A DNA stretch of 64,000 nt from Qipengyuania gaetbuli (GTDB lineage: Bacteria; Pseudomonadota; Alphaproteobacteria; Sphingomonadales; Sphingomonadaceae). The stretch covers positions 15,638 through 79,637 of the forward strand of contig NZ_JAIUZO010000001.1 of NCBI RefSeq assembly GCF_020171365.1, read 5' to 3'. Below the pieces are notes generated by a model. That model saw nothing but the letters and a program-made list of their open reading frames with translations. It was not told the origin of the DNA and did not search any database. The position numbers and the translations under genes are program-made. Below, piece by piece: positions 1-7,790 of the stretch. Within the stretch, counting starts at the first letter, position 1, and each line of letters opens with the position of its first letter.

Positions 1-456
1 GGTGCGGGCCGGGAGCTTCTTCATCGGATGGGCGATCCAGCCGCGCTCTGTCTCTTCCGTTCGCGCAAGGAAACGGTCGCCGCGCTTCAATGCGGCAAGC
101 TTCTTGCTTTCCTTGACCACGAGGCGCGGCGGTTTCTGGCCGCCGTCGGTCTCCCAGTTCTCGGGCACGGCGACGGGCGCGCCGTCCTCGATCTCGACGA
201 CCTTGAGCACGGTGACCTTCGGCACACCGCCCATGCGGTGATAGGCGGTGCGCTTGCCGTCGATCAGGCCTTCTTCGGCCATGTCCTTGAGACGCTTTTT
301 CAGCGCGATCTTTTCCTGGCCCTTGAGGCCGAATGCCTTGGCGATTTCGCGCTTCCCCGCCGGTGTCGGCGAGCCCTGGATGAATTCGAGTATCTGAGTC
401 TTGGAGGGCAGCCCCTGCGGGCGCCCTGTCCTGTTATGTTTTTTCATGCGCGCCAT
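1..456 (-). CDS. rnr: Ribonuclease R, N-terminal part (continues beyond the left edge)
   Basis: Processive 3'-5' exoribonuclease acting on structured RNA in the cytoplasm. Only the first ~152 codons are present. After a basic start (MKKHNRTGRPQG) there is the winged-helix region typical of RNase R, with KTQILEFIQGSP at about residues 17-28, GKREIAKAFGLKG and DMAEEGLIDGKR, followed by the first part of a nucleic-acid-binding domain (VVEIEDGAPVAVP). The catalytic RNB domain would lie outside the window. I chose the ATG at 456; an in-frame ATG at 447 is an alternative and neither has a clear ribosome binding site. The gene starts 12 bases after the stop of the upstream M28 peptidase gene, so the two may be co-transcribed. 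Confidence 0.85.
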   Translation of the reverse strand, partial: MARMKKHNRTGRPQGLPSKTQILEFIQGSPTPAGKREIAKAFGLKGQEKIALKKRLKDMAEEGLIDGKRTAYHRMGGVPKVTVLKVVEIEDGAPVAVPENWETDGGQKPPRLVVKESKKLAALKRGDRFLARTEETERGWIAHPMKKLPART

Positions 457-468
457 ATGGGGACGCGC

Positions 469-1851
469 TTACTCGGTTTCACCCTCTGCCGCAGCAATTG
501 GTGCGAATTGTCCGGCGGGCACGGCGCTGGCGAAGGGGCTGCAGGCTCCGCCGGAAGAGCAGGCGGCCACGCCGAAGATCCAGTCGTCGCCGCGCACCGG
601 CTCGACATGGCTGAGCTTGCGGCCTTCCATGGACGTGCCTTCCCCGACAGGGGTTTCGAAAGACATGATCGCAACCTGGTCCTCGCGCCATGCGGGCTCG
701 TCTGTCCGGCGCTTGCCGACGAGGTAGTAGCTCGCGCCCTTTACGCCCTGCCATTCGATCAGCGTGTCGGTGCGGACCGCAGCATTGGCAGTCACGACCG
801 GCGGCTTGGGGGTGCTCGCCAACTTGTCGAGCGCACGGATGTTGAACTGCGTCACCTTGGCGAGATAGGGAAAATCCATCTCGTCGGGCGTGTCGCCGTA
901 GACCGTGCCATCCTCGGTGCGCAGGTCCTGGTGCTGGTGCTCGTAATCCTCGACCGCGACGGTGATGCGCACGGCGGGATAGCCCTTTTCGAGGAAGGGG
1001 ATCTGGTCGCCGCCCCGCCCCATGCGGTCGGTCCGCCAGATCTGGCGCACGTCGAGGCCGCCTTCGGCCTTGTCGGCAAGGCCATCGAGCCAGCGGGAAA
1101 GGTTGCGGCTCGGCGTATCGTTCTCGCCGCCTTCACGCCGCTGGGCAGCGCGCAGCTCCTCGGTCAGGTCGGCACGCGGGCCTTCGGAGAACACGCGCAC
1201 GTGCTCGTCGTCGCAATATCCGTCACTGCCGCAGGACCCGCCGACGATATCGTTGTTGAGCACCGCCTTCACGTCCCAGCCTTGCTCTGCGGCATAATCC
1301 GCCATCAGGCGACCGCCGTAGAGGCCCTGTTCTTCGCCCGAGAGCAGCGCATAGACGATGGTGACGGGATAGCTGCGCTGCGACAGCTGCCGCGCCGCCT
1401 CAAGGACGAGCACGGTACCCGACCCGTCGTCGTTCGCGCCCGGCGCATCGACCTTCCAGTCGAGCGGATCGGAACCGCGGCTGTCGATATGGCCCTGGAC
1501 GATCACGACCTCGTTGGGCCGTTCGGTCCCGCGCTGGATGGCGACTGCATTGCGCAGGCGCGTGGGCTGCGGAATGCGGCGGCCCTCGACCACGGTTTCA
1601 GGCGCCACGACTTCGAGGCAATCGCCGCAGGCAGCGCCGATCCGGCGGAATTCGGCAAGGCCCCAATCCACGGCAGCGCCGATGCCGCGCTTGGGATTGT
1701 CCTGTTCGGACAAGGTGTGGCGCGTCCCGAAACCGACCAGCGTGTCGATATCGGCACGAAGGCGCGCTTCGGAGACATCGGCAGCAGGATCGGTGTCCTG
1801 TGCAGCAATCGGGGAGGCAACGAGTGCGGCGAGAAGGGCGAGCTTTTTCAT
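469..1851 (-). CDS. Exported M28-family zinc aminopeptidase with a C-terminal Fn3-like region
   Basis: 460 residues. Residues 1-18 are a Sec signal peptide (MKKLALLAALVASPIAAQ), so the enzyme should act in the periplasm or outside. The M28 di-zinc site is readable: His121 in GHIDSRGSD, the bridging Asp in GANDDGSG (~141), the Glu-Glu pair in LLSGEEQG (~173-174), Asp in LNNDIVG (~201) and a late His in EDYEHQHQDL. The last ~110 residues look like a fibronectin-III-type beta domain (YYLVGKRRTDEPAW and following), a common appendage in exported M28 enzymes. The substrate cannot be told from sequence; an N-terminal amino acid or dipeptide is the usual one. It lies between proS and rnr on the same strand. 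Confidence 0.85.
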   Translation of the reverse strand: MKKLALLAALVASPIAAQDTDPAADVSEARLRADIDTLVGFGTRHTLSEQDNPKRGIGAAVDWGLAEFRRIGAACGDCLEVVAPETVVEGRRIPQPTRLRNAVAIQRGTERPNEVVIVQGHIDSRGSDPLDWKVDAPGANDDGSGTVLVLEAARQLSQRSYPVTIVYALLSGEEQGLYGGRLMADYAAEQGWDVKAVLNNDIVGGSCGSDGYCDDEHVRVFSEGPRADLTEELRAAQRREGGENDTPSRNLSRWLDGLADKAEGGLDVRQIWRTDRMGRGGDQIPFLEKGYPAVRITVAVEDYEHQHQDLRTEDGTVYGDTPDEMDFPYLAKVTQFNIRALDKLASTPKPPVVTANAAVRTDTLIEWQGVKGASYYLVGKRRTDEPAWREDQVAIMSFETPVGEGTSMEGRKLSHVEPVRGDDWIFGVAACSSGGACSPFASAVPAGQFAPIAAAEGETE

Positions 1852-1888
1852 GCCCGCCTGTCTTCCGCAGAAGCGCGCTCAGATCAAG

Positions 1889-3430
1889 CTAGTATGCCTT
1901 GGCGAGCAGCACGCGCTCCACAGCCGGCTTGCCGGTGAAGATACACGCGCCGTCTGCGGGGCCCGAACCGATCGGGACATTGCGCATGGTCAGCTTGAGC
2001 GCCTTGAGGCGTTCGACGACCTGTTCCAGTTCCGCGCCGGTGGGCTTCGACCACTGGACCTCGACCCATCCCGGATAGCGGGACGCGGCGAAGAACTTCT
2101 CGACCTCGGCGAAATCGGTCACGCCGCGCGTGATGTTCGCCTCGCGGCGCTCCTGCGCTTCGGAGAAAATCGCCTCCTGCATATCGGCAAGAATGGCGGG
2201 GATGGTTTGCCCTGCTTCTTCGCGCGTCGGGGTCTGGAAATCGGGCTTGCCGGTCGCTTCGTCCCACAACCGGTCGCGGCGCAACAGGCTGACGACGCCG
2301 TTTTCCATGTCGCGGCCACCGACTTCGACGATGATCGGAGCACCCTTGCGCACCCAGTCCCAGCGCTTGGCGGCAGCCTTGCCCGGACGGGTGTCGAGCA
2401 GCACGCGCACCGGCTCACCAACGGCGAACTGGGCGGCGAGCGTTGCGCGCAGCGCTTCGCAGTATTCCACGAGCGCATCGTCTTCGGGCTTGTCGCGCAG
2501 CATGGGCAGGATAACGACCTGTTGCGGCGCGATCTTGGGCGGCAGGCGCAGGCCGTCATCATCGCCATGCGTCATGATGACGCCGCCCACCATGCGGGTC
2601 GAAACGCCCCAGCTGGTGGTGTGGCACAGGCTCTCGCCGCCTTCCTTGTTCTGGTACTTGATGCCGCTGGCATGAGCGAAGTTGGTGCCGAGATAGTGGC
2701 TGGTGCCAGCCTGCAGCGCCTTGCCGTCCTGCATCATGGCCTCGATCGACCAGGTCTCGACCGCGCCCGGGAAACGCTCGTTCTCGGGCTTTTCGCCGGC
2801 GATGACGGGCAGCGACAGGTCTTCTTCCGCAAAGGCGCGGTAGACTTCGAGCATGGTCAGCGTGTGTTCGCGCGCCTCGGCCTCGTCGGCATGAGCGGTG
2901 TGGCCTTCCTGCCAGAGGAATTCGCTGGTGCGCAGGAACATGCGGGTGCGCATTTCCCAGCGCACGACGTTGGCCCACTGGTTGAGCTTCAGCGGCAGGT
3001 CGCGCCAGCTCTGCACCCAGCGCGCCATGGCATCGCCGATGATCGTTTCCGAAGTCGGGCGAACGACCAGCGGCTCTTCCAGCTTCGCTTCGGGATCGGG
3101 GATCAGCCCACCTTCCGGCCCGGCAATCAGGCGGTGGTGCGTGACGACCGCCATCTCCTTGGCGAAACCTTCGACGTGTTCTGCCTCGCGCTCGAAATTC
3201 GACAGCGGAATGAAGATCGGGAAATAGGCGTTGGAATGGCCCGTCGCCTTGATGCGGTCATCCAGCAGGCGCTGCATGCGTTCCCAAATGCCGTAGCCCC
3301 ACGGCCGGATGACCATGCAGCCGCGCACCCCCGATTCCTCGGCCATTTCGGCGGCGGAGATGACTTCCTGGTACCAGGCGGCGAAGTCGTCGGCGCGCTT
3401 GGTGTTCAAGGCATGGCGGATCTGGGCCAC
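1889..3430 (-). CDS. proS: Prolyl-tRNA synthetase, archaeal/eukaryal-type
   Basis: Charges tRNA-Pro with proline in the cytoplasm. Class II motifs: motif 2 region RWEMRTRMFLRTSEFLWQEG (~157-176) and motif 3 around GVSTRMVGGVIMTHGDD. The HGDDDGLRLPP stretch, the lack of the bacterial editing (INS) insertion, the extra C-terminal domain and the terminal tyrosine (LLAKAY end) identify the archaeal/eukaryal-type (ProS type 3) form. The open frame can be extended 16 codons upstream, but I prefer a GTG start at 3430 because an AGGA lies 7-8 bases before it and the family's conserved sequence begins right there. Length 513 residues, normal for this form. Confidence 0.92.
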   Translation of the reverse strand: MAQIRHALNTKRADDFAAWYQEVISAAEMAEESGVRGCMVIRPWGYGIWERMQRLLDDRIKATGHSNAYFPIFIPLSNFEREAEHVEGFAKEMAVVTHHRLIAGPEGGLIPDPEAKLEEPLVVRPTSETIIGDAMARWVQSWRDLPLKLNQWANVVRWEMRTRMFLRTSEFLWQEGHTAHADEAEAREHTLTMLEVYRAFAEEDLSLPVIAGEKPENERFPGAVETWSIEAMMQDGKALQAGTSHYLGTNFAHASGIKYQNKEGGESLCHTTSWGVSTRMVGGVIMTHGDDDGLRLPPKIAPQQVVILPMLRDKPEDDALVEYCEALRATLAAQFAVGEPVRVLLDTRPGKAAAKRWDWVRKGAPIIVEVGGRDMENGVVSLLRRDRLWDEATGKPDFQTPTREEAGQTIPAILADMQEAIFSEAQERREANITRGVTDFAEVEKFFAASRYPGWVEVQWSKPTGAELEQVVERLKALKLTMRNVPIGSGPADGACIFTGKPAVERVLLAKAY

Positions 3431-3478
3431 GGGGCAATTCCTGTATCTGGGTGGGTGTCGGCGCGCGGGCCGATGCAA

Positions 3479-4027
3479 TTATTTGCCGAGTTCGTCCAGC
3501 TTCTTCTGCATGGCGGCCATCTGCTTGCGCATCTCGGCCAGTTCGTCGGCCTGGTCGGGCTTGGCCGGAGACTTGCGCGCCCCCGGGATCAGCGCCTCGG
3601 CGGCGTTCTGCATCATCTTGAAGTTCGCTTCCGCCATCTTGGCGAGCGGATTGGCCTCGATACCCTTGGCGAAGGCGGCTTGCAGCTGTTCGCGGTTCTT
3701 GCGGAAATTCGCCATGCTGGCTTCGAGATAGCTCGGCATCATCGACTGCATCGAATTGCCGTACATCGAAATGAGGTCGCGCAGGAAGCTGACCGGCAGC
3801 ATCTGCTGCGATCCGTGGCTTTCCTCTTCCACGATGATCTGGGTCAGGATCGTATGGGTGATGTCGTCGCCGCTCTTGGCGTCGAGCACCTGGAAGTCGA
3901 CATTCTCGCGGACCATCTTCGCCAGGTCGTCGAGCGTGATGTAGCTGGACGTGTCTGTGTTGTAGAGCCGACGGTTGGCGTACTTTTTGATCGTGATCGG
4001 TTCGCCTTCGGCGGTCCGCTTTGCCAT
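3479..4027 (-). CDS. phaR: Polyhydroxyalkanoate synthesis repressor PhaR
   Basis: 182 residues. DNA- and PHA-granule-binding repressor of phasin and PHA-synthesis genes. The diagnostic N-terminal box ITIKKYANRRLYNT (residues ~11-24) and SSYITLDDLA match the PHB/PHA accumulation regulator DNA-binding domain, followed by the accumulation-regulator region (GNSMQSMMPSYLEASM) and a charged C-terminal coiled coil (AEMRKQMAAMQKKLDELGK). A GGGGGAAG ribosome binding site precedes the ATG. No phaC, phaA or phaB is in the window, so PhaR acts in trans here. It lies between alr and proS, all on the minus strand. Confidence 0.92.
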   Translation of the reverse strand: MAKRTAEGEPITIKKYANRRLYNTDTSSYITLDDLAKMVRENVDFQVLDAKSGDDITHTILTQIIVEEESHGSQQMLPVSFLRDLISMYGNSMQSMMPSYLEASMANFRKNREQLQAAFAKGIEANPLAKMAEANFKMMQNAAEALIPGARKSPAKPDQADELAEMRKQMAAMQKKLDELGK

Positions 4028-4103
4028 GGATTGCTTCCCCCAATCTATTGTGCAGTGCAGCCCTGCTTAGCAGCCGCACAATGTGCAGCGCAACACGCGA
4101 GAT

Positions 4104-5141
4104 TCATCGGGCGAAGCGGTGTCCCAGAATGGTCAGCAGTTCGTATTGGGAAACAGCGGTTTGCTGCGCAGCATCGGGCAGATAGTAGGGCAGTTCGACC
4201 CAGTCACCCTCCCCGATTTCGGGAGCTGTGCCGAGGTCGATGACGATCATGTCCATCGACACCTTGCCGAGGATGGGGAGCCTGCGTCCCTCGTGTTCGA
4301 ACGCCGCCCCGCCCCATGCGCGCAATATGCCGTCGGCATAGCCGAGCGAAACGACGCCGGTGCGCATTGTGGCTTGCGCCGTGAAGGTGGCGTTGTAGCC
4401 CACCGTCTCGCCTGCTTCGATCGTCCGGGACTGGATGATCGCTGCTCGCGGAGTGGCGACCTGCCTGATCTGGCCTGCAAGCTCCTCGCGCGGGACCCCG
4501 CCATAGAGCGAGAGGCCCGGGCGGGTCAGGTCGAAATGATAGTCCGTCCCAAGGGCAATGCCGGCGCTGTTGGCAAGGCTCTTCGCCTTGTGCGGGATCC
4601 GCTGCGCCACGGCGTCGAACCGGTCGCGCTGGGCCGCGTTCATCGGGCTGTCCTCGTCCGCGCAGGCGAGATGGCTCATGAGGACCTCGACCTGCAACGA
4701 ACGGATCACCGGGTCGGCAGCCTCGGCAGCGCTGATGCCGAGCCGGTTGATGCCCGTGTCCACCATGAGATGGCAGGCACCGCCGCCGCTCTCGCTCCAC
4801 AGCCTCGCCTGCCTGAGGGAATCGATCACCGGCCTCACGCCCGTTTGCCTTGCGAAGGCCGCATCGGCGGCGCTCTGGGGGCCGTGCAGCACGGCAACCT
4901 GTTCGGGCGGCACGTGAGCGATGACCGCAGGAACTTCGGACCAGTGTGCTACGAAGAAGTCGCGGCAACCCGCATCGCGCAGGACCGGCACACAGTGTTC
5001 GACGCCCAGGCCGTAGCAATTTGCCTTAACTGCCGCCCCGGCACGCGCGGCCCCGCTCAACCGGTCGAGCGTGCACCAGTTGTGCGCCAGCGCCTCGCGA
5101 TCGATATCGAGCCGGAGTGTGGGCGGCGGAAGCTCAGCCAT
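4104..5141 (-). CDS. alr: Alanine racemase
   Basis: PLP enzyme interconverting L- and D-alanine for peptidoglycan. 345 residues from the ATG at 5141. The PLP lysine is in AAVKANCYGLG (K39); the family's substrate-side signatures VSLGYADG, ETVGYNATFTA and LGKVSMDMIVID are present, as is the LTRPGLSLYGG segment. The start is fixed by context: ATGGCTGA overlaps the stop of the upstream MFS gene by 8 bases, so translation is probably coupled. Longer upstream frames are non-homologous. Confidence 0.9.
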   Translation of the reverse strand: MAELPPPTLRLDIDREALAHNWCTLDRLSGAARAGAAVKANCYGLGVEHCVPVLRDAGCRDFFVAHWSEVPAVIAHVPPEQVAVLHGPQSAADAAFARQTGVRPVIDSLRQARLWSESGGGACHLMVDTGINRLGISAAEAADPVIRSLQVEVLMSHLACADEDSPMNAAQRDRFDAVAQRIPHKAKSLANSAGIALGTDYHFDLTRPGLSLYGGVPREELAGQIRQVATPRAAIIQSRTIEAGETVGYNATFTAQATMRTGVVSLGYADGILRAWGGAAFEHEGRRLPILGKVSMDMIVIDLGTAPEIGEGDWVELPYYLPDAAQQTAVSQYELLTILGHRFAR

Positions 5142-6771
5142 TGGCCTCTTCAAAGTCCTTCGGCGGGCCGTCCGGAATGCCCCACCACGCGACCACCAGG
5201 CCGAAAGCGACAATGGCGATCGTGTACCACAGGCCCGAATAGACATCGCCCGTCATGGCCACGATGTAGCCGGCAATCAGCGGCAGGAACCCGCCGAGGT
5301 AGCCTGCGCCGATGTGGTAGGGGATGGACATGGAACTGTAGCGGATGCGCGCGGGGAACATCTCGCACAGCTGAGCCGCGACCGAGCCATAGGTCAGGGC
5401 CGACAGCATTCCGCAGACCAGGAGCAGGCCGATGATGCCGAGAATGCTGGACATCGGCGGGGACTGCCGTTCGAAACTGTAGCCGCCCTCTTCCAGCCAA
5501 CCCTGGATTGTCGCGCGCCGGTCTGCATCGACCAGCGGGGCATAGCTGTGGCGCGTTTCGCCAACGCCGATCTCGGCAGCCACTTCGTCCGTCGCCGACG
5601 CGCCGGTGTCGATCGTATAGGGCACGCCCAGCGCCGTCAGGTCTTGCAGCACGCGGCCGCAGGCGCTCGCCTGCACTTCTGCAAAAGGATCGTAGTCGCA
5701 CTCGAGGCCGCTGACCGTGACCGGTGCCGCCTTGGCGCTGGCCGACAGGCCCGGGTTCGCAAGCGCTCCCATCCCCCAGAACACGGGGAACAGCAGCACG
5801 AGCGAGGCAATCGCGCCGATGATGATCGGCTTCTTGCGCCCCACGCGGTCGGACCATTTGCCGACCATGATGTAGAACGCCATCGAGATGGTGCCAGCGA
5901 TCAGCAGCATCCATTCGACGATGCCTTCCTCGACCCGCATCGGGCCACGCAGGAACGACAGGCCCGAGAAGAACGCCGTGTACCAGATCGTCGTCAGGAT
6001 GCCCGTGATGCCGAACAGCGCGACGAAGATGCGCTTCGGATTACCCGGATAGGTCATGCTTTCCTTGAACGGGTTGGCCGAAGTCTCGCCCGCTTCCTTC
6101 ATCGCCTGGAACACCGGGCTTTCGGACAGCTTCAAGCGCATCCACAAGGAGATGCCGAGCAGGATGATCGAGAGCAGGAAGGGGATACGCCAGCCCCATG
6201 CCGCGAAATCTTCCGCCGGGATCAGCGCCCGGCAGGCGAGGACCACGATGATCGACAGGACGAAACCGCCGACCACGCTTGCCTGGATGAAGCTGGTGTA
6301 GAAGCCGCGCTTTTCCGGCGGGGCATGTTCGGCAACGTAGATCGCCGCGCCGCCATATTCACCGCCCAGCGCCAGCCCTTGCAGGATGCGCAGTCCGATG
6401 ACGATGATCGGGGCGGCAATACCGATGCTCGCGGCGCTGGGGATCAAGCCCACGCCCGCGGTCGCGATGCCCATCAGCGTTACGGTGACGAGGAAGGTAT
6501 ATTTGCGCCCGAGCCTGTCGCCAAGGAAGCCGAACAGGATCGCGCCAAGCGGGCGGAAACCGAAACCGACGGCGAAACCTGCCCAGACCAGCAGGACCTG
6601 CAGCGTCTCGTTGTCGCTCGGGAAAAAGGCAGCGCCGATCAGGCCGGCCAGCGTTCCGTAGATGAAGAAATCATACCATTCGAAAATCGTGCCGGCGCTG
6701 CTGGCGGCGATGACGAGACGGATTTCCTTTTCGGTCGGCTCCCTTTGCAGAGCCCCCTCACCTGCGGACAT
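5134..6771 (-). CDS. MFS transporter, metabolite:H+ symporter (MHS) family, with a large loop insertion
   Basis: 545 residues, inner membrane. The N-terminal SSAGTIFEWYDFFIYG and the intracellular motif FLGDRLGRKYT are typical of the MHS family (ShiA/ProP/KgtP-like organic-acid or osmolyte:proton symporters); a second such motif is GKWSDRVGRKKPI in the C-terminal half. Between the helix ending in FPVFWGMGALANPG and the helix SILGIIGLLLVCGM there is an extra hydrophilic stretch of ~95 residues (~330-425) with two cysteines, unusual for MFS proteins. A GGAAGGGGAG ribosome binding site precedes the ATG. The substrate is unknown. It is translationally coupled to alr downstream. Confidence 0.85.
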   Translation of the reverse strand: MSAGEGALQREPTEKEIRLVIAASSAGTIFEWYDFFIYGTLAGLIGAAFFPSDNETLQVLLVWAGFAVGFGFRPLGAILFGFLGDRLGRKYTFLVTVTLMGIATAGVGLIPSAASIGIAAPIIVIGLRILQGLALGGEYGGAAIYVAEHAPPEKRGFYTSFIQASVVGGFVLSIIVVLACRALIPAEDFAAWGWRIPFLLSIILLGISLWMRLKLSESPVFQAMKEAGETSANPFKESMTYPGNPKRIFVALFGITGILTTIWYTAFFSGLSFLRGPMRVEEGIVEWMLLIAGTISMAFYIMVGKWSDRVGRKKPIIIGAIASLVLLFPVFWGMGALANPGLSASAKAAPVTVSGLECDYDPFAEVQASACGRVLQDLTALGVPYTIDTGASATDEVAAEIGVGETRHSYAPLVDADRRATIQGWLEEGGYSFERQSPPMSSILGIIGLLLVCGMLSALTYGSVAAQLCEMFPARIRYSSMSIPYHIGAGYLGGFLPLIAGYIVAMTGDVYSGLWYTIAIVAFGLVVAWWGIPDGPPKDFEEANG

Positions 6772-6811
6772 GCTTGCGCTCCCCTTCCAGTTCTCTCGAG
6801 CGAAGCGCGGT

Positions 6812-7240
6812 TTAGCGGGCGTCGCCAGCCTTGCCTAGCGCGTCCACCGCCGCTCTCCACGGCAGCAGGATCGCGCCATGGCGACCGGGATACTCTTTTG
6901 CCGGAACCAGCATCTCCAAGTCGGGCCACTCCGGCAGCGGCCCGTTGCCCGAAAGCCAGTCCTCGATATCGGACGGCATGGCCATCAACCGGTCGCGGCC
7001 CGCATCGCCGCAATGCCGTGCGAATATCGCACAGGCTGCCTGCCCCACGGCACAGGCCGTTACCTTCAGGCCGGGAGCGGTGAATGCGGGGTCGGCGGAA
7101 AGCGAAAGCGTGCTGCCGCAGCTGCGCGAGCGGCTCTCACCCTGCAGCGGCGCATCGGGATTGTAGGGGTATCGCGCCAGCTCGACCGCGAGAGACAGAA
7201 GAGCGGGTGAATAGAGTGCCCCGCCCGCTGCGGCGCTCAC
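6812..7240 (-). CDS. IscU/NifU-N-like protein lacking one scaffold cysteine
   Basis: 142 residues from a GTG start that overlaps the cvpA stop (GTGA). The fold family is suggested by YSPALLSLAVEL, RSRSCGSTLSLS (Cys41) and VTACAVGQAACAIFA (Cys63), which line up with the first two cysteine ligands of IscU/SufU. At the third position, where IscU has HC followed by a hydrophobic strand, this protein reads RHGAILLPW: the His is kept and the Cys is Gly. The IscU Asp after the first Cys is Ser here. It may bind a cluster differently or not at all. Family assignment is moderate; function as a true Fe-S scaffold is doubtful. Confidence 0.6.
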   Translation of the reverse strand: MSAAAGGALYSPALLSLAVELARYPYNPDAPLQGESRSRSCGSTLSLSADPAFTAPGLKVTACAVGQAACAIFARHCGDAGRDRLMAMPSDIEDWLSGNGPLPEWPDLEMLVPAKEYPGRHGAILLPWRAAVDALGKAGDAR

Positions 7241-7773
7241 TCTTCCGTGACCTCTTCCGCGGCCCGTTCTTCGCCGAGCAGGCGGGCGCGGCGTTCGGCG
7301 AGTACTTCGACGAGCGTACGCGAGCCGCCGTCGACCAGTTCATAGCTGCGCGCGGTCGTGATCCATGCCGGACGGCCGCGATAATCCCACACGCTATCAT
7401 AGCCGAGCACCAGCAGCGAGAAGGCGATGACGACGATAACCACGCCCTTCAGCGCGCCGAAACCGAAGCCGAGCACGCGGTCGATCGGGCCGAGGACGGA
7501 ACCGCGCGAGGCCTTGCCGACGTTGTTGGCGATGACCTTCATCGCGGCATAGGGGATCAGCAGCAGCAGTGCGAAGGCGAGGACCGAGGTCGCAATCCCC
7601 TGCCCCAGGAAGTCCTGCATGGCGAGCGTCAGCGGCGTGTGCAGGAAACGGATCGCAAATGCGGCAAGGACCCAGGCGGCGAGCGACAGGACTTCCTGCA
7701 TGAAACCACGCATGAAGCCGCCCACTGCGGCCACTCCCACGATCAGGAGAACGATGAAGTCAAAACCCGTCAT
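7237..7773 (-). CDS. cvpA: CvpA family inner-membrane protein
   Basis: 178 residues with four predicted membrane segments (roughly 4-22, 27-44, 63-80, 105-124). The FDFIVLLIVGVAAVGGFMRG start and the EVLSLAAWVLAAF segment match the CvpA (colicin V production) family, whose molecular role is not settled but is linked to envelope homeostasis. The C-terminal ~40 residues are hydrophilic and charged (GEERAAEEVTEE). It lies 17 bases after radA and overlaps the IscU-like gene by 4 bases, so radA-cvpA-iscU-like probably form one transcript. Confidence 0.85.
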   Translation of the reverse strand: MTGFDFIVLLIVGVAAVGGFMRGFMQEVLSLAAWVLAAFAIRFLHTPLTLAMQDFLGQGIATSVLAFALLLLIPYAAMKVIANNVGKASRGSVLGPIDRVLGFGFGALKGVVIVVIAFSLLVLGYDSVWDYRGRPAWITTARSYELVDGGSRTLVEVLAERRARLLGEERAAEEVTEE

Positions 7774-7790
7774 AGACCCGAGGGCAGTGC

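Noticed and set aside
1514..4243. A 909-codon plus-strand open frame spanning proS, phaR and part of the M28 gene
   Set aside because: Fully antisense to three recognisable genes, with no family motifs; GC-rich codons make long open antisense frames common.
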